Notes under the pieces: model-generated
What the model was told of the DNA's origin: nothing
Seen by the model: only the letters and a program-made list of their open reading frames with translations
Database searches by the model: none
Part shown: one piece after another, positions 35,198 to 45,197 of the stretch
Numbering within the stretch: the first letter of the stretch is position 1
Layout of the letters: each line of letters starts with the position of its first letter
Source of the DNA: Brachypodium distachyon
Taxonomy: Eukaryota > Streptophyta > Magnoliopsida > Poales > Poaceae
DNA length: 64,000 nucleotides
Direction of reading: 5' to 3'
NCBI RefSeq assembly: GCF_000005505.3
Contig: NC_016133.3
Coordinates: 1,116,001-1,180,000, forward strand
Made by a program: the position numbers and the translations under genes

Positions 35198-36729
35198 CGC
35201 GCGCGCCACGCCGCATCGTCGGTACCCGGTCACCGACACACTCACTCGCTCGCCGCCCCTGGCCTTACCGTTTCGTCCTCCGGCGTGCCCGTGCGAGTGC
35301 CAGCGTCAGCTCCATGCACGGACTCACTCCCCATGGAGCGCAACTGTTCGGCGAAATGCTGCCGCCGGTTAGGACTAGAGTTAGGAAGTTAGAATGCTAG
35401 CAAATCCGTGAAAGATCACGTATTGAGTTAGTAAGCTCCTTCTCGGTGGCCGGCGCAGAATATGCAAGAGGATTACGGGATGTTCGTCTGGCCGTGCAGC
35501 GTCATACTCGCCGAGTACGTGTGGCAGCAGAGGCCGCGCTTCTCAGGCTCCGCCGTCGTAGAGGTACTTCCTCATCTTTATGCTAATAATCCTGAATGAA
35601 ATGCTCGTCCCCAGCGGTTATTATGGGGCCTTCCTTGTTATATATGTGATGCAGCAGTGTAAAATATGTACTCCACGTAGTTCTTTAGCTCAGGGTATTT
35701 CTCTGTATTTTTGAAGATTTGCAAATTTTCTTCCCTTTTAGAGTTTCACATTCCTTTGTTGCGAGCTTATTGTCTGGTGATGGAACAACTTTTTTTTCTT
35801 CTCATTTTACACATATAAGTTCTCTTACAATATGAATGTCATTTTTATTTTACACTTTTCTGATTCGTGTCTATGACTTTGCAGCTTGGTGCTGGAACCT
35901 CGCTACCGGGTTTAGTCGCTGCAAAAGTTGGAGCAAATGTCACGCTGACGGACATTGCAGATAATACAGAAGTTAGCTCAAACCCATCCACCGAGACTTG
36001 AAATGAAATGGATGTGCTCGATACTAACTCTTTCCAGCTTTCGGTTTCAATTACTAGGTACTGGACAACATCAGACAAATATGCGGAGTCAACGATGCCA
36101 ACTGCAATGTATGTGTTGATTTGGAGATTTTTATTTATTTACATGATCCATCCTCCGAGGCAGCTCCACAAGCAGTCCATAATCATTCAGGTATTAGGAC
36201 TTACGTGGGGAGATTGGGACGAACCTATCTTTGATTTGCACCCTGATATTATTCTCGGAGCCGATGTGCTTTATGATTCAGCAAGTAAGCTATCTATCTA
36301 CTCTGTTCCATTTGCATTATTGCCAGTTTGCCCGACCAAATAAGTAACCGACCGTTGCATCTTTCTTGTTAAGAATTTGATGATCTCTTCGCGACGGTTA
36401 CCTTTCTCCTGGAAAGTTCCCCTGGGGCAGTATTCATTACGACATATCACAACCGCAGGTTCGAAGTTGTTCATCTTTTTGACTTGATAAAAAAAAACTG
36501 CTGTGATTCAGTTTTAAGAATCTGCTGGGAGCTACTTCACTAATACTATATCAGTTTGATTTTTCTGTGCAGTGGCCATCATTTGATTGAGTTCTTGATG
36601 GTGAAGTGGGGTTTGAAGTGTCTGAAACTTCTGGATGGCTTCTCCTTCCTTCCCTCATGCAAGGCTGCTTCACTGCAGGGAAACATTCAGCTCGTTGAGA
36701 TTACACTTGACAAAGAAAAACCTAAATGA
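34995..36729 (+). CDS. METTL23-like protein methyltransferase
   Basis: A class I, S-adenosylmethionine-dependent methyltransferase of the METTL21/METTL23 family; mammalian METTL23 methylates histone arginine, and the plant substrate is unknown. Seven exons: 34995-35138, 35459-35563, 35885-35971, 36058-36108, 36191-36284, 36374-36458 and 36573-36729, giving 240 aa. Motifs: FVWPCSVILAEY, motif I VVELGAGTSLPGL, the acidic LTDIADN, then LTWGDWDEP, post-I ILGADVLYD, and YHNRSGHH in the C-terminal half. All parts of the SAM fold are present. Start: the first ATG that opens the conserved frame; MTTVSRHYFGG, 22 residues further on, is an alternative. A long (CT)n tract at 35163-35195 lies just inside intron 1. 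Confidence 0.9.
35163..35195. repeat. (CT)n microsatellite
   Basis: About 16 CT units close to the 5' end of METTL23 intron 1. CT tracts near the 5' end of plant genes can act as promoter elements or be length-polymorphic. Confidence 0.9.
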
Positions 36730-36988
36730 TTTTCAGGTGATGTCGGACACTGGCTTCAGGTTACTGATCAGTAAAAATAATAATCTGCATCCGTTATTCA
36801 GAATGGTTTCTTTCTTGTTCAGGTAATCTGCATCCGTTGTAGGCCTCAATCTAGAAGAGCTTGTTGCTTCGACAAACCAAGCCAAAGAGTTCTGGAAGTA
36901 TTGTGAGGGATGGTAATGGCATATGTGTATTGCTTGTTGATTCCTTTATTTCACGCATAGCGCACAGGCATTATGCTTGACAATTATG

Positions 36989-38449
36989 CTAGGCATCTTT
37001 ATAGCGTCTTAAGTGGTCGACAAGGTCGTGGATGTACTGGTCCTGCCTCGGCTGGTCCACAAGAAGCTCCTGCATCTTCTTGGCATTGGCCGCCAGAATC
37101 TTCCCTTGGTCCTCCACCATGACGTGCCTCACCGCGGCGGCTACGCCGTCCCTGGTGAAAGAACCGCCGTCGCTCTCGTTCCTTGCCACCGCCACGCCGA
37201 CCCCTCTCTCCGCCATTGCCCGAGCGATCATGGGCTGGTCGATGATGAAGGGGAGCATGACCAGTGGATGCCCAAAGGCGAAGCTCTCCACGGTGGAGCC
37301 CCAGCCGCAGTGCGTGAGGAACGCGCCCGTGGCGGCGTGCGCCAGGGCCTTCACCTGCGGCACCCACCCGGTGCACACAACGCCGCGCCCGAGAGTCCGC
37401 TCCTCGAAACCGGCTGGCAACAGCTCGCCGTCGTAGTCGTTGCGGCCGGCAGTCGACACCGGCTTGCGTAGAGCCCAGAGAAAGCGCACCCCGGCGAGCT
37501 CCAGCCCGAGTGCGAGCTCATGGATGTTCTCTCGCGTTAGCGGCGCCTCGCTTCCCAGTGCAACGTAGAGGACGGACTTGGGAGGCTTGTCGTGGAGCCA
37601 TCGCAGGGCCTGGGAGCTGCTGCTGCTGCTTTGGTTGTTTTCTTCTTCATGACACGGTAGCAGGATCCCCGCGGGGACAGCGGGCTTCCGATTGAGATCG
37701 GAGAGGAGGGCGAACATCCCGGGCTCCAGCTCGTGGCAGCTCCGGTGGATGGTGAGGCGGCAGCGCTCCATTATCTCCCACAGACGCTCCGCGTCCGACA
37801 CGCCTGACGAGTTGGCGCGGAAGGAGCCGGCGACCCACTCGGCCTCATGGCGGAGGAAGAAGGCAGTGGACGGGAAGGGCATCCACTTGGGTGGCACGGC
37901 GAAGTCCTCGGGCTCCGTGCGCGGGTTCGCGGCGTTGGCCCACCTCGGCCCCCAGAAGGCCATAGTGGCGGCGGGGAAGATCATGAACAAGGCGCACGGC
38001 ACCTTGTGCCGGTCGGCAATGGGCGGGACCCAGTGGTGGCAGAAGTCGACGATGATCCAATCCGTCCGCCTCCTCCCGGCAGAGCCGGCGAGGAAAGCGG
38101 CGAGCGGGACGGCAAGGCCGTCCATGGCCTTCTTGAGGAGGCTGACCTCGTCCGGCGGAACGTCGGACGTGGCCTCGGCGCCCTCCGGCAGCCCCTCGAC
38201 GCTCGGCAGAGGCAGCGGCACGAACCGGACGCCGTCGGCTGGCTGCAGCCTCGCGAGGTTCCGCGGCGTGGAGACGAAAGCCACGGCGTGGCCCCTGGCC
38301 GCCAGCCGCTTGGAGAGCTCCAGGAAGGGGATCATGTGCCCGAACGCCAGCCATGGGAACACCACCACCTCCAGCCCCCCGCCTTGTGTTACTGATTCAG
38401 GAGCTGCTGCTGCTTCCATCACTCGCTCACGTTGCTTGTTTGAATCCAT
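36989..38449 (-). CDS. UDP-glycosyltransferase (family 1, UGT91-like)
   Basis: Transfers sugar from a UDP-sugar to a small acceptor such as a flavonoid, terpenoid or saponin; acceptor and sugar cannot be told from sequence. A single exon of 486 aa, the usual length. The catalytic His is in WLAFGHMIPFLELSKRL near residue 38. Next come FVSTPRN and the UGT91 hallmark WIIVDFCHHWVPPIA. The PSPG box begins WVPQVKALAHAATGAFLTHC, continues GWGSTVES and ends PFIIDQ; its final Gln usually favours glucose, but UGT91 members vary (rhamnosyl- or glucosyl-). A second ATG ten codons in would give a start at MEAAAAPES. It ends convergently with METTL23, only 260 bp apart. Confidence 0.92.
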   Translation of the reverse strand: MDSNKQRERVMEAAAAPESVTQGGGLEVVVFPWLAFGHMIPFLELSKRLAARGHAVAFVSTPRNLARLQPADGVRFVPLPLPSVEGLPEGAEATSDVPPDEVSLLKKAMDGLAVPLAAFLAGSAGRRRTDWIIVDFCHHWVPPIADRHKVPCALFMIFPAATMAFWGPRWANAANPRTEPEDFAVPPKWMPFPSTAFFLRHEAEWVAGSFRANSSGVSDAERLWEIMERCRLTIHRSCHELEPGMFALLSDLNRKPAVPAGILLPCHEEENNQSSSSSSQALRWLHDKPPKSVLYVALGSEAPLTRENIHELALGLELAGVRFLWALRKPVSTAGRNDYDGELLPAGFEERTLGRGVVCTGWVPQVKALAHAATGAFLTHCGWGSTVESFAFGHPLVMLPFIIDQPMIARAMAERGVGVAVARNESDGGSFTRDGVAAAVRHVMVEDQGKILAANAKKMQELLVDQPRQDQYIHDLVDHLRRYKDA

Positions 38450-39424
38450 CCAGCAACATAAATAAAGACTACTACTCCTATAGATAGATCAATCAGACTA
38501 AACAAACGGAGCGTGACAGATGAGCTGCCCATAGCCATGGGCTATGTTCAGAGATCGACGCCGCAACAACCACATCATGACGGGTAGGGGACCTTCTTGG
38601 CTTCTTGCACAGCACAAGTGGACCATTTGAGACGCCACAAAGATGCAAGAGTACGGATGCAAGAGTAGAGCATGAGGAAATCGTGTGCAACTCCTCAGCT
38701 AGTTCCCTGGTGCGGTGCTTGTGAAGATGGGCAGTTTAAACGGGCCGGCAAACCCAGGCTCGCGCTCAATTCATATAGGAAATATATACAAGTTGCATAT
38801 TTCCTCACAAAATAGAGGATTCAGAAACCAGTTGAAGTTATAAACAAATGAATTGTTGTGCATCCAAAAGAGAAGAAATCAACCTGACATCATTTCTCAT
38901 TTGTATTCAATGGGCTGACATTCACTTCTCAAGCATTGCATGCGGGGCAACAATCAAGTTACACAGTTGAGTCAAGTACACAACCTTTTATGAGCTTCAA
39001 ATGATTCTATTTTCAAAGCTTGCTCCAGTTTGGTAGGCTGTCAAGTGTTTGAGTATAAGAGACTTCAATAGCTCATGAATATCAGCACCGGTAAGATACG
39101 AGTTATCTGTAACTGGCTTGGTTCTCAAATTATGAAAGAAGATAAACAGCATATGTGCGAGGATCAGGTCAATGGTTGACTGAGACTGCCCCGCATTCAT
39201 AGTTAAAAATAGTAAGCAGTTGACCGGTGTGGATTCCTCTGCACGCATAAGAAAAAAAATTAGATGTGTATTTGCGAGCCACAAATGCAAGAAACATGTT
39301 TCAAAATGAAGAACTTTGAGAACAGATAAGGATGCAGCACTTGAAGTGAGCTCGTCCAAGTACACTGTTGTTAGGAAAGCAAAAGGGTGCAAAATATAGC
39401 ACTGAAGTACTGAACCTTTTGGTG
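38450..39424. other. Spacer between UGT and Abitram homologue
   Basis: UGT promoter and the 3' UTR of the upstream minus-strand gene. No repeat or additional gene recognised. The frame at 38997-39428 overlaps the Abitram 3' end and is not supported. Confidence 0.5.
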
Positions 39425-41549
39425 TCAACTGATTCCTCGCAAGCTCTTGTAGTCTTCGGAGCTAAGAAATTTATCCTTAATTTTGAGCCAGTCTACTGGT
39501 TTCGGCATGAAGATTGCTATGTATCCTTCTCTGTCAGACTACATTGAAAAAAAAACACTACTGGTCAGTATATGCTAAACAAAAAAAAAACTAACGTGCC
39601 CACTCAAAAAGTAAATATGAGTATAGGGCAAAGACACAAACTGCAAGGTTTTGTCAAGTACTTTTGGACAAAACGTTGCATGCTTAAAAATAGGTAATGG
39701 TTTGCATTATACAAATTACAAAAACGCAAGTTTTAATCCATGTAGTTTGAATGTTTTGGTGCTACTCACTTGTCAACGACACCAACATTGAGTTTGCAAG
39801 AAAACTAAATAATATCTCATGGAACATGAAGGGCTGCACCAGAAAACTGTTCAGTTTAAGACCAAGGCAACCAACGAGAAAACATATGTGGTTCAATTTG
39901 TCTATGAAGACTTTGTTTTACAGACAAGCCACACCAATAACAAAGCAGCAAAAATGTCCTGCTCATAGAAGCACTCACAGAGGTATTAAGCAGATTCGGT
40001 TGTTTGATCAATCTATCGTTGATTTCCAAAAGTGAACCTTTCACACAACACCTGAAAAAGTTTAACGCAAACAACCCTTCAGCACAAAAATACAAAGGCA
40101 TTGGGCATAATCAACTGTGAGATCTAGTGGACCAACCTCACTATGAAAGATTTATCATTTGTGCATACTTTACATAGTGCTGAATTTTCTTGCAAATGTT
40201 GTGCGTTCTGTAATATGAAAGGGACATTAATTCATCTGCCAATTAATTAACCAAACAGAGAAGATCCATGAATTAATAGACTTACTCTTTTACGTTTCCC
40301 TGTGACTTTTATCTCACTGCGATCTGTCTTCCCGACATTGAAGTCCACAGCAGTTATTCCCCCCTCTTCTTTCAGCGCAACATGGCCTGGGGCTAAACCA
40401 ACCACGCACAATCTAAATTTTTTTGACAAACAGAAGAAACCAAGAGAATAAATGCTCCGGCTCATCACCAATGTTAATATGTAGTAACTGAAAAAAAAAT
40501 GATTGGAACATGACAACGAGAATTATTTTAGAAAACTGTAATCAACGCTGGAACAAAGCTTTTTTGTCAAAGATAAAGCACACTACAATGATATTAAACG
40601 GATCCACTGAATAATTTCAGTCTACTACCTTGAAACAATCACCTGCAGCGAATTATTAGCAGCTTCATATTCAACTTGTGAATATGCAAACTTCAACAAC
40701 TGGACTTATTACAACATATCCCAAGGAAATTCAATTTGGACTTCTTAAAACCTACCCATTTGGATGGCGGTAGACATACTGATCATGTCCTGGATTGAGA
40801 TAATCTGCCAAGAAAATTAAAGAAGATGACTTAGACGACTTCAACTAGAGCACTTGCCTTTTGGATTCAATTTGTACATTTTGGATAGGTTTGACATAAA
40901 GTTATTACAAGAATTTGTTAAACTATATTCACACAGTGCGAACTGCATGCACAGAGACACAAAAGACTTTCTGAGTGGAAATCAGGATGTATTTCATTTG
41001 AAAAAAAAATACATCGGGCAGGGACAACTAACAAATCTCAGCGTCTGATAAATACGTAGTACTCAATAATTCAAGAGATGCACAACAATTAGACAAATAG
41101 ATACTGCAATACAATAAGACTATAACGAAGAAATCAAAATCCAATTAAACACGCCGAGAATCTGATGACAGTATGCACACCAATGGTCTTTATCAGTTGA
41201 CAGCAGAGATCAGTTACATTAGCAGAGATCAAAAGAATGCTGCTAACTAGTAGCAAAAACAAGCAGAGAGCGCTAATCTCAAAACCTAACATAACATAAA
41301 ACAGGTGCATCATTTAGAGGGCAAGAGAGGCAAAAGCCGTGGAGCCCCCCCCCCCCCCCCCCCCTCTTGTCAATTACCGGCGGCGAAGTAGCGCGCGAAG
41401 TTAGCCTCGACGGCGGAGGCGGGAGCCTCTGGGAGGCTCCCGGCGTCGGGGGCGATGAGGGCTCGCGTCTCCTCGTCGAGCCAGGCTGCTCCCCGTGCCG
41501 CCTGCTCTTGGACCAGGGGCGGCGGCGCGCCCAGGGCTTCTCCCGCCAT
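39425..41549 (-). CDS. Abitram (FAM206/Simiate) homologue
   Basis: A small conserved eukaryotic protein of the biotinyl/lipoyl single-hybrid fold. The animal protein binds actin and sits in nuclear speckles; the plant role is unknown. Six exons were traced: 41549-41378 (MAGEALGAPPP...ANFARYFAA), about 40802-40757 (DYLNPGHDQYVYRHPNG), about 40426-40287 (CVVGLAPGHVALKEEGGITA, then DFNVGKTDRSEIKVTGKRKR), about 40210-40138, about 40048-39984 and about 39534-39425 (EGYIAIFMPKPVDWLKIK...). Total is near 195 aa, normal for the family. The GLAPxH core, DFNVG and SGKRKR-like motif are the most conserved parts and are intact. Internal boundaries were read from splice signals and are accurate to a few bases. 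Confidence 0.85.
41345..41364. repeat. Homopolymer C tract (20 C)
   Basis: Uninterrupted run of C at the 5' end of the first Abitram intron. On the transcript strand it is a G run 13 bases downstream of the splice donor. Length may be affected by sequencing. Confidence 0.9.
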
Positions 41550-41580
41550 TCGAGCTGGGCCTTCCGCCCGTATTCCGTAC

Positions 41581-41675
41581 GGCGGCCGCGTCGTAGATGG
41601 AGATGGAGTCCGGCGGCGGGCGGCGTGGTTTGTGTGCGCGCGGGCGGCCGCGTCGTAGATGGAGATGGAGTCTGG
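41581..41675. repeat. 33-bp direct repeat in the Abitram promoter
   Basis: GGCGGCCGCGTCGTAGATGG continuing AGATGGAGTC.GG occurs at 41581-41613 and 41643-41675 with a single C/T difference, offset 62 bp. Confidence 0.85.
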
Positions 41676-41945
41676 TGGGCTGGGTTGGGCTTGGGTTTGT
41701 GCGCCGGGGTTGTTCTAAGTCAGCGACCGGTGGACTGGGCCTGTCGCGTGGGCTGGGCCTTAAGGCCACTGAGAAAGAGGTTTCCTCTCCCGGCGGCGTC
41801 AGAGCCTGTAGGCCATCCTATTCCTATCCTCCGGTAACGGAGGGACGAGATTGACCTACTGCACAATGCAGCCAACCAGTCAGGTATATCTAATGGACGG
41901 AGTACAGAGTATATGAGTCTCATGAACCATCAGTAAAATAAAAGG

Positions 41946-42042
41946 GCTTTGACATTGCATCCATATCTTGCACACACAAAAAAAGACTTTGCATGCATAT
42001 CTTGCACACACACAAAAAAAAAAGACTTTGCATGCATATCAA
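41946..42042. repeat. Tandem repeat, about 36 bp x 2.5
   Basis: Units of the form GACTTTGCATGCATATCTTG followed by CACACACAAAAAAA are repeated in tandem, the first unit diverged. It lies in the 3' flank of glucuronokinase. Confidence 0.75.
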
Positions 42043-42249
42043 CCTGATGAAACCATGTTTACACTTGCACCAAACACAGACACACACAAAAAAAGTAGCA
42101 TCGAACAGCATCAGAAGAACACAGTACACATGACATAAGACCAAAACTCCTGTGATTCATGATGACAAGATTGCTCTGCTGTATCCTTTGCCAGTATCAA
42201 AGTATGCTTGCTTTGCTGTATGCTTTACCTGCAGCTGCACATCTGCTGC

Positions 42250-44197
42250 CTACTGTTGTCGACTTGACAATGACAAGCTTGCCGTCTCTTCCTCTGTCAG
42301 CACCGACCGGCCGACCTCGATCGGCTCCACGAGGAAGCCGGCCTCCCGGCACACCGTCTTCAGGAGCTCCGCCTGTGCTTCCCCGTCAGGGCACAGCACG
42401 ACCGCCGCCCCGCCGCTGCCCGTGAACTTGGACGCGGCGCCGACGCTCCTGGCCACCTCGATCATCTCTATGTTCATTGCGCCAAGCACGTCATCTCCAA
42501 ACATTTGCCTATGACCAACAATCACACGCGACTAGTTAACTAACTCGCTCTGCCAGTAAGATAAATTGCATACATATATGATCTGGGCCACACAAGATTG
42601 TTTGTTCTAAGCCTTTGCGTTCTGGCTTTCTTGTTCTCAGTCTTGTGTAGTTTTGGTTTTTGCCCTTTTGGTTTTCATTGTTAGCTCTAAGACCGGTACC
42701 ATCTTTGTATCTTGGGTGGAGAAAAAAAAGAGAGTAGTTTATAAGACTCGTCAGCACGTTAGTCTCACCTCCGCAGGTCAAAGTTCCTGTTCATAAGCTT
42801 CGCGAGCTCGGTATAGTTCTTCTGCAACAATGCATTGCGGCCATCAACCGCAAGCTGCGCAACTTCTTTCATGGATGATATTATGAACTCGTCGCCGTCA
42901 AGCCATCTTTTCCTGACAGTGCTGTGGACCTAATTAGTTAGACAAGGTTCAAAGGTGGATGTATTAGCCTGTTGAAGCATCTTCCATGTTTTTTTCAGTA
43001 ACAAAGCATCTTCCATGTGACATAACAAGACTGATTGTTCAAGCAGGATTTTTTTAATAGAATTTAACTCAAATTGGCCAAACCTTGCCAGAGTCACTTG
43101 GATTCTCGGCGTAGATGAGATATAGAGGGGGCAGTAGGCCGACATCTAGAGGCGTATATATGCCATGACCCAGCTTATCCATATGCTCCTGGCTAAAGTC
43201 CTGAGAAGTATACAAACTGAAAGATTAGCTAAACAATATACAACTGATGATGAAATGGTGGTCTTGCATAATATAGCTTGAATTTCACAGCATACCATAT
43301 AAACAAGCCCACCGTAAACCTGCGCGACCCGGTCCTGAAGCCCGGCAACGATTCCAAGCTCTTTCTCGGCCTCGAGGATCAGAGTAGGCCTGACCTCAAC
43401 TTTTATCAAATGCCTGACATTGTAGAAATCAAGGAGGCAGCTCAGAGCCGCACAGACGATGGCGCTCGAACCGGACAGCCCGGCCTGCACACCGATGAAT
43501 CATCAGTCATCGATCAGTCACAACAGTGAGGCCAGCATTGCTACTGAAGCAATCAACCAATATTGAGGTAAAAAATCCAAGGCAATGGGTTATGGGGGGG
43601 GACCTGACCTGGCGAGGAATGTTGGTTTCGTAGGACAGGGTGAAGTTGTCGTCCTTGAGCGCGATGCCGTTGCGGCTGCAGTGGCCGTGGAAGACCTTGC
43701 AGATGGCCATCAGCAGCCGCACGCCGCCGTAGTACCCTTGCCCCTGCAACCGCTCCGCCTACACAACACAAAACAGAGGATCGACGGATCGATTAACCAA
43801 CCAACCAACCGGTGCTTGATTAATCATTGATCCGGAAGAGAAAGATCGATCATCATCATCGATCGATCAAGGAAACGTTTGTCGCCTGATTGGTTCGGAC
43901 CGTGCATTTGAATCAACCAACTAGATCTGCCGCCGCCGCCGCCCAGTTTGTTGCAATCGCCGGAGAAAGAAGGAAGGGAGGAAAGGATTGCGATTGGTTG
44001 CTTACGAGGGCGAGGAGGGAGGGGAAGGCGACGAGGTCGTGGTGCGGGTGGGGCTGGATGAGCAGCTCGGCGGAGGGGCGCAGGCGGACGGTGGCCCAGA
44101 GGCCGGCGACGGCCAAGGAGACGACCTTGCCGCCGTACACGTCGCTGGGGTTGCCCAGCAGCCCCACCCGCGCGTATGCCCTGTGCTCCGCTTCCAT
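42250..44197 (-). CDS. GLCAK: Glucuronokinase (GHMP kinase)
   Basis: Phosphorylates D-glucuronic acid to glucuronate 1-phosphate in the myo-inositol oxygenation route to UDP-glucuronate, which feeds cell-wall polysaccharide synthesis. Six exons: 44197-44006, 43758-43609, 43484-43296, 43200-43084, 42929-42769 and 42508-42250, giving 355 aa, the family length. The N-terminal GHMP motif is [14 protein letters not shown], the ATP-binding motif [10 protein letters not shown], and the C-terminal GHMP motif [22 protein letters not shown] is also typical. All three GHMP motifs are intact, so this copy should be functional. Its first exon and part of intron 1 belong to the segmental duplication whose second copy lies at 49379-49547. 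Confidence 0.93.
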
Positions 44198-45197
44198 CGC
44201 CGCCGCCGCAGCTGCTGGGGGTTGGAGTGGAGATGAGGGCCGGAGATGATGGCAGGCGTCCGGGTTGGACTCTGGATGACAGCGGCGGTGACGTCAGCGG
44301 GGAGCAAGGGTCCACCGGTTGTTGACCTCGTCATTTTCAGAACTTTCTCTGCTATTTTGGCTTTCTTTTACACTATAAAATACATCTCCACCTCGATTTT
44401 TACTAAAACAAAAAAGGACTCCTCGACCGTCAAAGAAAATACCAGCTTAGAAAAATGTACTCCCTCCGATTTTAAATTGTTGTCGAAATATTACATGTAT
44501 CTAAGACGCTTTTTAAGAAGATCAAATTTGAATCAAGAATTTAGAATCAGAGGGGGTAATCAGTAAGGATGTGGAAAGACAAATGGTTAAAATCTCAGGT
44601 GACACAAGATTTGAATATTATCTTTATTTTCTCCTCTCGCATATGTTGTCATTGGATTGGATTAAGATCCAACAGCCAAACACGTCGACTTGGCTCTAAC
44701 TAAAACTATAACCAGGCACTTCTCGATAGCAAAACCCAATTAATTTAGGTCGTAGAGAACAAAAAATACACAGTTGAGGTTATTCCGAAGCCTGCTTTCA
44801 TAAGGGGCATATACAAAATGTAAAATAGAAGAGACCTAGGTTGTGCTGTTGGGTCTGGCAGTCATCGACTTGCTCCTTATCTTTCGCCTCTTCGATGGTT
44901 CTCACAAGTGAAGAAAGACCAAGACCACAATGTTTGTGGCTTGCCTGGGAAATATACCCTCCATCATGAACTTGTTACGGGCAAAACCGGAGCGGCAACT
45001 CTGTAAAGCAAACGAGATACAGAGCATTCGAACGAACAAAAGACAGAGAAACAAGCACACGCAGAGAAGGAAGAAACAATATATGGGAGATTCAAAGGAA
45101 ACATCCCACAATGATTAGTTCAGCAAACGAATCACAGAATTGTTTATCGATCCAAGGAGCTACAGTAATTAAGTAGGACTAGTAATTTTGATTTTGA
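44198..45197. other. Intergenic region between TDR-A 3' end and glucuronokinase
   Basis: Promoter of glucuronokinase and 3' flank of TDR-A, with a Stowaway MITE at 44458-44558. The MITE is absent from the corresponding part of unit 2. Confidence 0.5.
44458..44558. mobile_element. Stowaway MITE
   Basis: TACTCCCTCCGATTTTAAATTG...GAATTTAGAATCAGAGGGGGTA with internal GTCGAAATATTACATGTATC. Same family as 29746-29861, opposite orientation. Confidence 0.85.

Larger units (their letters stand above)
41550..42249. promoter_or_regulatory. Abitram promoter and glucuronokinase 3' flank
   Basis: The right part of the Abitram promoter has an exact-looking 33-bp direct repeat (41581-41613 / 41643-41675). 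Further right is a short tandem array (41946-42042), and then the glucuronokinase 3' UTR. Confidence 0.5.

Noticed and set aside
38997..39428. 143-codon minus frame near the Abitram 3' end
   Set aside because: Out of frame with the Abitram last exon and without recognisable similarity.
41344..41365. C20 tract as a functional i-motif/G-quadruplex
   Set aside because: A homopolymer of this kind may be a sequencing or slippage product; nothing else supports a function.
42536..42781. Open frame inside the last glucuronokinase intron
   Set aside because: Lies wholly within an intron with good splice sites; no domain.
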